DNA of 27,600 nt. It comes from Chara braunii. Its lineage: Eukaryota > Streptophyta > Charophyceae > Charales > Characeae. The translations under genes were made by a program, and so were the position numbers. Shown here piece after piece: positions 1-9,122 of this stretch. The stretch lies in assembly GCA_003427395.1 (NCBI GenBank), contig BFEA01000395.1, positions 584,143-611,742 on the forward strand. Reading direction: 5' to 3'. Below the pieces are notes generated by a model. That model made no database searches and had not been told where the DNA came from. It saw nothing but the letters and a program-made list of their open reading frames with translations. Each line of letters opens with the position of its first letter. Position 1 is the stretch's first letter.

Positions 1-23
1 TTTTTTTTTTTTTTTTTTTTTTT
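1..23. repeat. Poly-T tract, possible A-tail of a minus-strand retroelement
   Basis: Twenty-three consecutive T residues open the window and are followed by unique sequence beginning GAAAGCCC. Read on the minus strand this would be the poly-A tail of a retroelement whose body lies at higher coordinates. I could not identify a coding part next to it. Its true left end lies outside the window. Confidence 0.45.
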
Positions 24-1039
24 GAAAGCCCAGGGGCATGGTCCAACTAGCAACGGGATAGGATAGAAAAGAGTTTGTGTGGCAGTTGAGTGACCCAAAT
101 CCTGCCGTGGAGTACTGGTGATCCCACGGTCAGTATTTTACCTGCATTACCCAAAAAAGTGAGGAGATCTTGGTTTCACTCCTCCTCTCCTTAACACTGG
201 GCATGTCCGTGCAAAGACAGCTTCCCGCCAGAATATTTTCAATCCGTTGGGGGTGTGGCCAACCCCAAACGAGGTTGGGGTCGGCCTTAGCCCACTGGAT
301 AGAAGATTTTCAGCATTTTACTTGTTGTTGTGCAATTATCTCATTGGGTGGAGCCCTCCTTCAATCACGGAGTATATGGGGCGTCAGGATCACTGCTGAC
401 AGAAGTCGATTTTATTCCAAAAAAATGTGGCGGTTACTTTGTTCACTGCTTTTGCAACCACCACCATCAGTTCATTTGTGATCTGATGGCTGGGAAGCAC
501 TCTGCCGTGATTTCAGGTGGGAGGTCTCTGTTTCTTTTTTTTTTTTTTGCCTTTCTCCAGTTTTCTCACCCCAGAAATTCGTAATGAACCTGTCAGGCCG
601 CTGCCACTCAGTGTCACACTGGATCGGCCACATTCCTATCCGACTGCTAATGGGACCACACCCCAGGTTGTTGTAGAGGTGGGATACTAGACGGATGGCA
701 GTCACCCACAATACTCGGCCACTCGGTTGTCCAGATGAACCCCTCTGAAGACCCCACCCACCCTTCCTCTCATCTTTTTGCCCTGGCGCACCCCCACCCC
801 CCCTGTCCTACCCTAGTGTTAACCACCCAGGGCCATCACCCATTGCCATCTTGGCGGGGTGACCTGACGAGACAGCGGTTGCAGGCACCGGGGCTAAGTA
901 GAGACTCCTACCCCCTGCTCAGCCCCGGTTGGAGCAGACGCCATGCAAGCCTGATTGCATGGGGACTTCGGGAGCTAGGTATGAACATGCTACTACAGGT
1001 CTTCATGAGGGTGCGCAGTGACTCCCATCTAGCTTAGTT
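24..1039. other. Non-coding stretch with two strong hairpins
   Basis: No convincing coding sequence is seen here; the open frames are short and resemble no known family. Two adjacent perfect stems stand out. One is 887-895 pairing with 921-929 (accggggct / agccccggt). The other is 941-947 pairing with 956-962 (ccatgca / tgcatgg). They lie just upstream of the tandem repeat block and may belong to the same repeat family, but this is inference. Confidence 0.4.
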
Positions 1040-1690
1040 GTGTGGTGATGATAGAGAGCTGGGTATCCTCCGTTCCCTCGTATGTCCCTGGAGCCCGTTC
1101 CGGACCCACGGTAAGGTGCAGTATTTCCTGACACTCCCGCTATCCCGTACTAAGGAACTGCTATGCCAGCCTCAGCCGTATGCTACGTACTGGGAGGATA
1201 GCCAACCCTAGGTCATGAGTTATGGACTGAGTTTCTCATCCTTATGTCGTCTTTACTACAGTGTTCTATGGTGTTGATGGTAGAGAGATGGGGATCCTCT
1301 GTTCCCTCGTATATCGTTGGAGCCCGTTCCGGCCCCGCGGTAAGGTGCAGTATCTCCTGACACCCTCGACATCTATACTAAGGACTGCTATGCCAGCCTC
1401 AACTCTAAGCTACCTACTAGGAGGATAGCCCACCCTCAATCATGAATCATGGACTGTATGTATTGACCCTGGATGATCTATTAGCCCTGTGTTGTATGGT
1501 AATCTGAGAGCAGACAATCCTCCATTCCCTCATATGTCCCTGGGGCCTGTTCCGGCCGCACGGTAAAGTGCAGTATCTCCTGACACTCCTGACATCCCGT
1601 ACTAAGGAACTGCTATGCCAGCCTCAATCCTTGGACCACGTACTAAGAGGATGACCAGCCCTAAGTTACAGTCTGGTATCGAACACAGAC
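1040..1690. repeat. Tandem repeat, three copies with a period of about 225 bp
   Basis: Three diverged copies of one unit follow each other. The shared start (ATCCTC.GTTCCCTCGTAT and variants) occurs at 1065, 1294 and 1517, giving spacings of 229 and 223 bp. Each copy carries a conserved core (CGGTAAGGTGCAGTAT) and, about 30 bp later, AAGGA(A)CTGCTATGCCAGCCTC. GCAGT and CCT of the first block can pair with AGG and ACTGC of the second in all three copies. There is no open reading frame through the array. It could be a satellite remnant or an internally repeated part of a transposon. Confidence 0.8.
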
Positions 1691-3239
1691 CTTATGTGAA
1701 TCGTGCAAGTGACCTAACCTATTGACCTACACTGTGAAATAGTCTGTAGCTGTGCTCAGCTGGGCTCGAGTAAATCGGACTATGCAAGCCACCCAGCAGT
1801 CTCATGACAACCCCGTAGACCAAGAACATCAGGATACCCACCATCGCCCAGCCCCCACATAAAACACCTCTGGACTACCCCTTGGGTGGTGCGCAGGCAG
1901 TGTCTGTAATAACTTACCTGCGTCATCTTTTCTCATTCTCAAGTTTTCATTTTGAAGTTTTTCCCTTTCTTTTGGAACTATGGTCTACTTTAGTCCTCTT
2001 TGGGGTTTTGATCTCCCTAATTGAGACCACAGGGTTGGTCATTGTATCATAGGCTGGCATAGCCTGCCAAGATTGTGTCCGTGCCGACTCAATCCCGTTA
2101 GGGTAGGCCAGCACAGTGCATTGGGAAAGAGAAGCTTGGACACACTGGTGGTTCAAATGAACGCAACGAGAAGGGAAAGTTAAGGAAAAGTTGGAAAACC
2201 TATCAACAGTCTGTATATATTCTATGGGCCCGGGTCCCTCTGCTCCCCACGGTTGGAGGGGGGAAAGAGAGAGAAGAAAAAAGAGAAGAAGTTGCTCATC
2301 CTTGATGGGGTTTGCTCTTGCTGTCAGCCTTCACCCACTCTCTTCTAGTTGTGTTCTTTGTTCTTTGTTTTCCCTTTCCTTTTGGTTTTAGTGGATAAGT
2401 TCGCACATCTGCAGGTCCAGTTTCTCAGTTGCACAGTGCTCTGTCTGAATGCATGGGGACAGCTTAAAATTTCTAATGCACCAGGAGAGAGATCCCACTA
2501 GCCATGTATGTGGATTAGGGTGACGGGTGTGGAACGGGTGGGGGACAGGTGGGTGGCAGCGTGAAATAGGGAAAATAAACGCAAAAAATAATTTCATGAC
2601 CAAACAAATGAGGAAAATAAGTGCTAAAAAAGAAAAGAAAGTGCTCTTCTCATAGATGGTGTCTGCTCCAGGCGGGGGGGTCAGATGTCAAGGTATGATT
2701 CACTGACCATGGCTGTGGCAGTCAAGAAGACTGCATGTGAGTGGCCGCACGGACCATATTCATTGACAATAGTCTGAGGCTAATAGGCCGCAGTGCACGC
2801 TGTTCGGTTGTTCTGACATAAATTCTCTTTGGCAAAGGAGGGCAAGAGTACCTCCATACACCATTTGCTGTAGGTGAGGGGATCGAACCCTCCCAAACAC
2901 TTCCCAAATCACAATCATTTCCAGCGATGAAGCCATTCGTCTTTGCCTTCGCCGTGAGTGAAACGTGTGTGCTTTCACGAACCAAAGAACTTGGTTCTGA
3001 TTTCACGCACTTTTGGGACAGCCACAGGACCCCAACAACAAAAACAAAAGAAAACCTACCAATGGGAGAGCAAAAGAAAACATCCTTTTCCCGGGCTTAA
3101 TTCACAAAAACAGGCTACTGCTGATTTCCTGCCGAATCCACGATGTCTGACAGTCACACACCTTAAACACTAATCCACATACATCGGTAGTGGGATCTCG
3201 CTCCAGGACATCTTGAGATTTCCTTCAATAAGGTTGGCA
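1691..3239. other. Intergenic stretch, no gene recognised
   Basis: Open frames on both strands are short (under 100 codons), overlap each other and have low-complexity or family-free translations. Apart from the T-arm-like sequence at 2876-2892 listed separately, I see only purine- or pyrimidine-rich patches (for example about 2260-2290) and no supported gene. Confidence 0.4.
2876..2892 (-). other. tRNA T-arm / B-box-like sequence (tRNA relic or SINE B box)
   Basis: On the minus strand this reads GAGGGTTCGATCCCCTC, a perfect 5-bp stem with a 7-nt TTCGATC loop. That is the form of a tRNA T-arm and a near-ideal Pol III B box. About 40 nt upstream on the minus strand a CTGGAAA heptamer sits in a weak anticodon-arm-like stem. 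I could not fold a complete cloverleaf or find a good A box, so a tRNA pseudogene or SINE fragment is more likely than a working tRNA gene. Confidence 0.35.
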
Positions 3240-3299
3240 CACTTTATCAACCTTTTTTGTTATAAAAAAAAAAAGATTGCCCATTACGTATAAAGCACC

Positions 3300-4872
3300 T
3301 TGCCCAAATGGATCATACGCATGGCTAACAGTGATGGGGAAGATCACTGGGTGATTATGGCGGAGCACATCTTGGCTCAAGAATACAATCTCCAGCATCC
3401 TAGGGATGTCTGGCTCTGCATGCAATTGGACTCCCACCAGAACATAAAAAATACCTCGAAATTCTGGTCGGACGTGGTGGAAGCATGGAGGAAGGTCAAA
3501 CCTGACACATGGATTGAACCGGCCACAAAGGCTGAAGTTCGGGCACAGCCGATCTTCGACAACCCAAGGATCAAGAACGCACAGGGAGAATGCTTCAGAG
3601 CTAACAAATCCCCTGGATCATTCAAGTTTGGAGACAGCTGGATCCAACATAGTGTTCTCCGGATCGATGACCTGTGGAACGAAAATACAGGGCAGTGGCA
3701 GTCTTCATCGGTCTTACGCAAAGCATTGGGCAACCTCCATCACGTGGAGGACAAGCTTGCAGACATGCTCACTGCAATTCCGGACAGTTGGAAATTCATC
3801 TTGAGCCCGGTGGGAACGGACCCTCCAGGAACCTGGTATGCCCCTGAACACCCACGAGCATATCCCATCTATTGGAAGCTGACTGAGTATGACCAAACAG
3901 GGAACAGAGTATGGCAATCTTGGACCAGAGTGGCACAAGGTCCTACACTGGCGGAAAAAGAAGAATCCTTTGTTCCTGTAATAGGTGAAGACCTCCTTCA
4001 AATCAGGGTCGAAGAACGCTGGGAGATTGATAATAAGCACAGCACAATACAGCGGCACAGACAAACCAATTGCACTGCGTAAACTCGACCCAGGAGCCTG
4101 GGGTTGGGTGGGACAAGGACCGAGAGGCTCGACTCAATCCATGGGCAACCTGAGTTCGTCACTCCAGATCCCCCTGCCCAACAGACTTCCGATTGCTGTA
4201 TCAGCAGAACGATGGGAACGCCTCTTACCTTCCTCCGGAGAGAGGGTGGCACAGCTGATGAAGAGGCTCTGGCAACAGCTTCCAGCCCTCCCGTCTCAGA
4301 GTTATGCAACAATACTTTGGTTATTATCATGGTTAGTTTCGCCATCTTCAGCATGGCTGGCCAGTAAGGGAATGCAAGTCCACTTGGCGTGCAAGAGATG
4401 CACTTGGCCATTCGAATCCACCCTCCATCTTTGGTGGGATTGTCCTGCATCCAACCGAATTTGGAGGTGGTGGTCAGATCACTGGAAATCTTTCTCAGAA
4501 CTTAACTGGGACTGGGATAAGGAGTGGGTCCTACTTGGTCTGACGCATGAGGGCACACCATCGACGAGAGGATTGGGATATGTAGCACAGGTGTGCAGAA
4601 TGGTAATAATGTCGGTCATCTGGGAGCATCGCAATTATGCAGTCTTTGACAACAGAGGTATGGCTGATCCCGAAACAAAAACTCTAATCGCCTACCGTCT
4701 GAGACTCCAGATTCAAGCCGATTGGAATAGGCGCTCCAGAGACTCTCAAGTCCCAAGAAAGGACTTACCGTGGTTTGTAGACACATGGTGTCAGGGTAAG
4801 AATTGGTTGGCCAATGTGGAATCAGAGAATAAGATGGTAGTGTGCTCTTGGCTTAAAGTAGGCTATAGTTAG
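3300..4872 (+). pseudogene. LINE ORF2 C-terminal fragment with zf-RVT zinc knuckle, frameshifted
   Basis: Two overlapping plus-strand frames make up one broken protein. The first (3300-4082) is rich in Trp and charged residues and carries the HPRDVWLC and FWSDVVEAWRKVKP segments that resemble the post-RT region of plant LINE ORF2. The second (3985-4872) holds the zinc knuckle C136-x2-C139-x8-H148-x4-C153, followed by a WRWW tract typical of zf-RVT domains. The switch between frames falls in the 3985-4082 overlap, so at least one indel has broken the gene. The first frame has no true ATG start and merely follows a stop, as expected for a truncated copy. The fragment has no catalytic RT residues and cannot be functional alone. 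Confidence 0.75.
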
Positions 4873-5530
4873 GAACCAGGGCACTCGGTTCTAGTTGTCG
4901 CAGGAGACAGGCAGTTTTTTTTGGTGGACTTGGGAAAGTGGGCGGAGTGTCAGGGCGGGGTGCACTCTGGAATTCCAACGGGTCATTTTTAGACCCCCCC
5001 CCCTCCTCCCTTTAAGAATTCTGAGTGTTGGGTTTAGTTAGTGAGGACAGGCTTGGATTTAGATAGATATTGCTCATGGTAGGTGTATGGTATTGTGTCT
5101 GAAGAGCAGAGAGCTCGACTGAAACCTGCCTGGCAGCAGTTCAGGCCAATCAGATTGGGTAAACTGAATCTGGGTTACATCCCAGTGACATGTTACTTCC
5201 GGTTTGTTTGTGAGGATTCCCGGCCTCTATTTGCCAATTTTATAATGGAATGTTTGACAAGGCTCGTCCGATTCCGTTTCCACCAGGGCTGGGCAACCTA
5301 TCAGCCCCGGTGCCAATCACTGCTGTTCTGTCCAAGTTGCCTGCCCATTGGTAGGGTAATGGTCCTCAGTGCTGGTCACACTGAGGTAGGATAGTGGGAT
5401 AGGGGTTGCGTTAGGAGTCTCGACGTGAGGATGGGATGGGAGGTCCTCTCATATTCCAGGACACCCACGGCCCACTGCTCCAAGTGATCACTGTGCGCTC
5501 AGTGACTGGCCTCTACAACACCATGGACTC
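4873..5530 (+). other. 3' untranslated region of LINE A
   Basis: Sequence between the ORF2 stop and the poly-A run. It includes a homopolymeric C tract at about 4995-5004 and a perfect stem-loop near 5365-5390. A 103-codon open frame inside it (5083-5394) has no family resemblance and is probably chance. Confidence 0.55.
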
Positions 5531-5588
5531 AAAAAAAAAAAAAAAAAAAAAGACATGTTCCTGATGGAGCATGCAGAAAAAATCATAA

Positions 5589-5592
<4 letters not shown>

Positions 5593-5636
<44 letters not shown>
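5593..5636. repeat. (TA)22 microsatellite
   Basis: An uninterrupted alternating TA tract of 44 bp, lying about 40 bp beyond the poly-A end of LINE A. Such tracts are prone to length change and may differ from the true genomic length. Confidence 0.95.
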
Positions 5637-5638
<2 letters not shown>

Positions 5639-6320
5639 GGAATGCTCTACCTTTTCCCCCCCCAAAAAAATAAAAATAAAGCACCTCGCCATTTTGACAT
5701 CCTTGCACACTGACAGAGGCAATTGTCCAGACGAGGGACATGAGTCCAATCCACCCTGGGGCCTGATCCCCTTGTAGGATAATCACATATAGGCTTCCAT
5801 GGTTCCATCACATGTGGTCGGAAACAAACAAACCGGAAAAAGGAAATTGTTGTTGAAACCACACAATTCTGACATTGGATCTGTCTGTGGCATCAGTGCC
5901 ACTACATGCAGCCCCTTCAAGTTCATCAAATTATTGTTCAGTCAACAAGTGCACAGTTTGCCGTTGTGGCTTAGTTTTTGTTTCTTTTTTTGTTTTTTTG
6001 GTCCTTTAGTGTTGTTAGACCAAGGCGCGCACCTTTTGTTTTTGTCTTTTTGACATGGCAGAGAACTGCATCCGCCGAAAACCATCGGGCCCCTCAAAAA
6101 AAATTCCTTATCTAGGAACTTTTTGTTCTGTTTCCAAAGCTTTTCTTTGGGCCCCGCGAAATGTGAAAAAGTCTCAAAAAGACAAAAATGTGGCGGGTGC
6201 ATCTGGCGATGTTCTAGCAGGAAGTTCATTTTTGCACATTTTGAGAGTGGTGTGGCCATGCCCTTTGAAAGGGTGATAGCCTTGAAATATAATCAACCGG
6301 CTGGCTGGCCCCAGGTAATT
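5637..6320. other. Non-coding stretch with a 15-bp inverted repeat
   Basis: No supported gene. A perfect inverted repeat, TTTTTGTCTTTTTGA at 6039-6053 and its complement at 6174-6188, flanks GC-rich GGGCCCC blocks and a small TTCC...GGAA hairpin. The open frames here are interrupted and look like chance. Confidence 0.4.
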
Positions 6321-6321
6321 C

Positions 6322-6370
6322 AGAGTTCAGAGTTCAGAGTTCAGAGGTCAGAGGTCAGAGGTCAGAGTTA
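6322..6370. repeat. Heptamer tandem repeat, seven units
   Basis: Seven 7-bp units in a row: three AGAGTTC, three AGAGGTC and one AGAGTTA. The block change from TTC to GTC suggests two rounds of unit expansion. Confidence 0.9.
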
Positions 6371-6462
6371 TGATCCTTGCTTCATTCTTGAGTATGATTT
6401 TGAGTGGTCCATCATGCTTTTTTTTGGGGGGTCCATCATGCCATCAGCAGTCCAGGGTCTTG

Positions 6463-6590
6463 AAACCCTGATTAGCCATCGTATTCGAGCCGTAGTCCTC
6501 ATACATCAATTCCCCCTGCTCACCTGTGGATGGCTCCAGTCTATAGGGGGGAAGCTGGACCTGCTGGAAAACGGGTCCAGAGTGCCACAA
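6463..6590. repeat. Degenerate copy of the structured three-hairpin repeat
   Basis: The segment shares GGCTCCA..CTATAGGGGGG-AAGC (6532-6555) and CTGCTGGAAAACGGGTCCAG (6561-6580) with the better copies at 7549 and 8197, and it begins with a similar GAAAC. The first hairpin with the GTGATAAGAGCA loop is not recognisable. Here the last hairpin can be extended, because CTGGACC (6555-6561) pairs with GGTCCAG (6574-6580). Confidence 0.5.
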
Positions 6591-7116
6591 ACAATGGACA
6601 TTATATCTGAAAAGCAAAAGCTTGAGCAGCATTGATTGGCTGATACAGGGTGGTGCTTACCTCGAGCATGGCATGGTATCTGCAAGGTGAATTGGAGAAG
6701 TCACCTCACCATCTCGGAACAGAAAAGGGTGGGAGGGGCATGTGAGGAGGGTTCTTCCTCGCGGGAGCCAAACTGAGATGCCCTCTTATATTGGGAGAAG
6801 GATGGAGAAGGGGAGAGCTTGCACGAAACAGCGGACTGGGAGAGGAGGCCTCGCCGGAAGTGGAAGAGACTGGATCAGGATTGGCTTTGTGAGATGGAGT
6901 TCGATTGTTTTGCCGGGACCAAAATGATTGGATGGTCTTTGGGGCGGTATTTAGGCAATGGAAGCGCTCACTAATCGAGAAAGATCCTGTGTGAGGTTAC
7001 TTAGCTTTGAATGTATACTTTTTTTTTTTTTTTTGATAAAATCATCTTTGTATACCAACCAATGTGCTTTGTGTTTTATGCAGATAGTGTAGTAGCAATG
7101 TAGCATCAGTCTATAA
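6591..7116. other. Non-coding stretch
   Basis: I see no gene here. It contains a poly-T run at about 7019-7034, which could be a minus-strand A-tail, and purine-rich sequence around 6720-6870. Short open frames on the plus strand (for example 6742-6927) have biased composition and no family features. Confidence 0.35.
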
Positions 7117-7307
7117 TAAACTAAAGGGGTAACTACACAGGAGTCACTATGGGGCAAGATACAGTTTGCAATTGCACTTTGGACACCCTACCTGGCCAGA
7201 AAGCTGGGTTGTATACATTGCGCGAACTGCAATTGCAAACTGTATCTTGGCCCGTACTGCAATTATAACTCATTTTTGTGACTTCTGTGTAGCTTTCCCT
7301 AAACTAA
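7117..7307. mobile_element. MITE-like or hairpin-forming inverted repeat
   Basis: A 22-bp perfect inverted repeat (7155-7176 and 7228-7249) is centred on a 51-nt loop. Each arm contains the palindrome GCAATTGC. The symmetry continues outwards: 7117-7147 matches the complement of about 7278-7307 at roughly four positions in five, with an extra segment of about 28 nt on the right. The whole would fold into an imperfect hairpin of about 190 nt. This fits a miniature inverted-repeat transposable element or a small-RNA precursor. No transposase and no certain target-site duplication were seen. Confidence 0.6.
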
Positions 7308-7374
7308 AACAAAGGAGAAAGAGAATTTTGGTTATACATTTCGGATAGTGACCGTTTGCTGTTTTTGCGTTCAG

Positions 7375-7506
7375 TGATGGTAGTGTCAGCTGGGGATAGA
7401 AAGCTGGTTTGGAGTCTGTTCTTCGATGGTAGTGCCAATAAGGTATAGAAAGCTCAATGGTAGTGTCAATAGGGGATAGAGAACGGGTATGGAGTTTATT
7501 CGTCAA
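7375..7506. repeat. Short imperfect tandem repeat (GATGGTAGTGTCAATA unit)
   Basis: Three copies of GATGGTAGTG(T/C)CA followed by a GGGATAGA-type segment occur at about 7375, 7425 and 7453. The outer copies are about 50 bp long and include GG(A)GT.T.TTC, while the middle one is shortened to about 29 bp. Confidence 0.6.
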
Positions 7507-7548
7507 TGGGGATTGTCTTCAGGTGATTAGTCCCTTTTTATATATATA

Positions 7549-7690
7549 TATGAAACTTCGTTTATGGGAAACCTACTTAACGAGGTGATAAGAGCATCCC
7601 CGGTAAGTAGGTCCCGTTGTCGAAGGCTCCATCTATGGGTGGGGAGCTACACCTGCTGGAAATCGGGTCCAGCGTCCCCGTACAATGATG
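7549..7690. repeat. Structured repeat, copy with three consecutive hairpins
   Basis: Three stems follow one another. Stem 1 is 7571-7579 with 7604-7612 (acctactta / taagtaggt) around a loop containing GTGATAAGAGCA (7585-7596). Stem 2 is GCTCC 7626-7630 with GGAGC 7643-7647. Stem 3 is GCTGGA 7655-7660 with TCCAGC 7668-7673. The same order and loop recur at 8197-8310 with a different but still complementary stem 1. On the minus strand the unit ends in GTTTCA followed by an AT-rich tail, as a retroelement 3' end would. Confidence 0.65.
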
Positions 7691-7793
7691 AGAATGTATC
7701 TGCTGGAAATCGGGTCCAGCGTCCCTGTACAGTGTTGTGAATGTATCTGCTGGAAATCGGGTCCAGCGTCTCTATAAAGAGATGTGTTGACAG
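7653..7793. repeat. 47-bp tandem repeat of the third hairpin
   Basis: CTGCTGGAAATCGGGTCCAGCGTC starts at 7653, 7700 and 7747, an exact 47-bp period. Each unit holds the GCTGGA/TCCAGC stem-loop, then a short spacer ending GAATGTAT. The first unit is also the third hairpin of the preceding structured repeat, so the array arose by local amplification of that hairpin. Confidence 0.85.
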
Positions 7794-8173
7794 CTCCATC
7801 TACCTATGTAATCCATCTGATCAACAGTATCTCTTTATATGTACAACAATCCACGGAACCCTAACAAAGATGTGATGTATGTGTGCTGTATGTGTGATGT
7901 ATGTGATGTATGTGTTCTGTATGTATCCAATCTAAACACGAAACCCTCCCCGTGTGTGTTTGTCAAGGTTTTGGATGTATTTGGCGATTGTGCTTGAAGT
8001 TGAAGAGTATTAAATTTCTTCTGTTTCGTTCAACTTTTCAGGTGTAGGGTTCTGTACTTCTTTCCATCTATCAAGCCATATTGGTGGGGAAAAAAAAACA
8101 AAAAAAAAGAAGGGCTGTCACGGTGCAGGAAGTCAGTCCAGCGCAGGGGTTTCAATGGGGGGGCACTGCCATC
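7794..8173. other. Non-coding stretch with a TGTATGTG-rich patch
   Basis: No gene is supported. A degenerate simple repeat built of GTGATGTAT and GTGCTGTAT units spans about 7872-7925, and an A-rich patch occurs at about 8091-8109. Confidence 0.4.
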
Positions 8174-8196
8174 TTTTTTTTTTTTTTTTTTTTTTT
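8174..8196 (-). repeat. Poly-T (A23 tail on the minus strand)
   Basis: Twenty-three T residues on the plus strand. On the minus strand they form an A-tail directly after the structured repeat that ends at 8197. It lies at the expected 3' end of LINE B, whose coding remains lie at 9123-13030 on the same strand. Confidence 0.75.
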
Positions 8197-8330
8197 CGAA
8201 ACACCCTCACCAGTGTTAGTGGTGGTGATAAGAGCAGACACCACTAGCGCCTCGGGAGAGGCTCCATCTATTGGTGGGGAGCATCACCTGTTGGAAAACG
8301 GGTCCAGCGTCCCATATACAGACTGAAATT
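8197..8330. repeat. Structured repeat, copy abutting the A23 tail
   Basis: Stem 1 is 8213-8224 with 8239-8250 (12 bp with two G-U pairs) around the loop GTGATAAGAGCAGA. Stem 2 is GCTCC 8261-8265 with GGAGC 8278-8282. Stem 3 is 8290-8295 with 8303-8308, including a G-U pair. Compared with the copy at 7549 the loop is identical but stem 1 differs on both strands and still pairs. On the minus strand the unit is immediately followed by A23, so it may be the 3' terminal part of LINE B or of a SINE. Confidence 0.65.
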
Positions 8331-9122
8331 AGAGTACATCAGAGAAAACAATGTAGGAAGTTCCTGCCAGCATTGATTACCCTGGGATCCAGGGGATTGA
8401 CTGAGCAGGACATTGAAAAGAAAGGAAAAAAAGGAGGGGAACCTCTTCTCTCTGAACCCGGCGCCAAATACCTGCTGCTACACCCTCGTTCCTCCAAAAA
8501 AGCAGCTGGAAAATGACTGGAAAAAGCCTGCCAGCTTTGAAAAATCAGCTGGTCCCCCTCTCCTTCTTCTACCTTTTGTTTGGTCAGGGATCCGGGGGGA
8601 GCCACTGGGGGCCACCAGTGGGGCCTCCTCCCGTCACCCTGCCCATCCCCGAAAAAGGATCACTCCCAAAAAACCTTTGCTTCAATACTGACCTATGTCG
8701 GGCCCGCCCTCGCTTCGTCAGAAAAACAGAATAAGATAGGGGAAAGGAAGAAAGTTAGAAGCTTTTGCAGACTGGAGTGGGTTCTGAAAGTCTGAGGGAT
8801 TCACTGGGCAGGGGTTTATAGAAGTACTTCGAGAGACCCTGGGGGGGGAGGAAACGGGTCTGGAAAACCCTCTGCAGGTCTCATAGGGATACTTGAATCT
8901 ATTGACAACCACTCCTTAAATCTCAGGCGATAGTCCCTTGGGACGTCCTCTCCTTGGCTGCCTTCCCTTCCCTCCTCTCCTTCCCAATCCCCTGTCCAGC
9001 ATACTTCAGCAACCCATCCCTCCCGGTCCCTGCCCAGCCATTCCCTGGAGAACTGTAATAACCATTCCCGAATGTCTTTTGATCTATAGAAATTATCAAG
9101 TGATTGCTCGGTTGACCTCCAC
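8331..9122 (-). other. 3' untranslated region of LINE B
   Basis: On the minus strand this lies between the ORF2 stop and the 3' hairpin/tail sequences. Several short open frames on both strands overlap each other, and none has family features. Confidence 0.45.

Larger units (their letters stand above)
3240..5551 (+). mobile_element. LINE A: 5'-truncated non-LTR retrotransposon with poly-A tail
   Basis: This plus-strand copy keeps only the 3' third of a LINE: the region after the RT core, the terminal zf-RVT zinc knuckle, a 3' untranslated region of about 660 bp and a run of 21 A (5531-5551). The endonuclease and RT catalytic regions are missing. 5' truncation is the usual result of target-primed reverse transcription. 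The left boundary is approximate: an A12 run lies at 3263-3274 and an in-frame TAA at 3291-3293. I found no clear target-site duplication. The 3' region holds a perfect hairpin, CCTCAGTG / CACTGAGG, near 5365-5390. Confidence 0.75.

Noticed and set aside
1040-1690. 5S rRNA gene array
   Set aside because: The unit carries none of the conserved 5S internal promoter or stem sequences that I would expect.
3377-4064. Minus-strand frames opposite LINE A
   Set aside because: They are shadows of the plus-strand LINE frame, which has the zinc knuckle and typical ORF2 composition.
5513-5862. Minus-strand frames with Ile-Tyr repeats
   Set aside because: They are translations of the TA microsatellite and adjacent homopolymers.
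7653-7793. CRISPR array
   Set aside because: The 47-bp units are simple tandem copies with short related spacers, there are only three, and the genome is eukaryotic.
7549-8330. Tandem tRNA genes
   Set aside because: GTGATAAGAGCA resembles a D-arm and CGGGTCCAGCGTCC a weak B box, but the spacing of about 75 nt and the three-hairpin fold do not give a cloverleaf.
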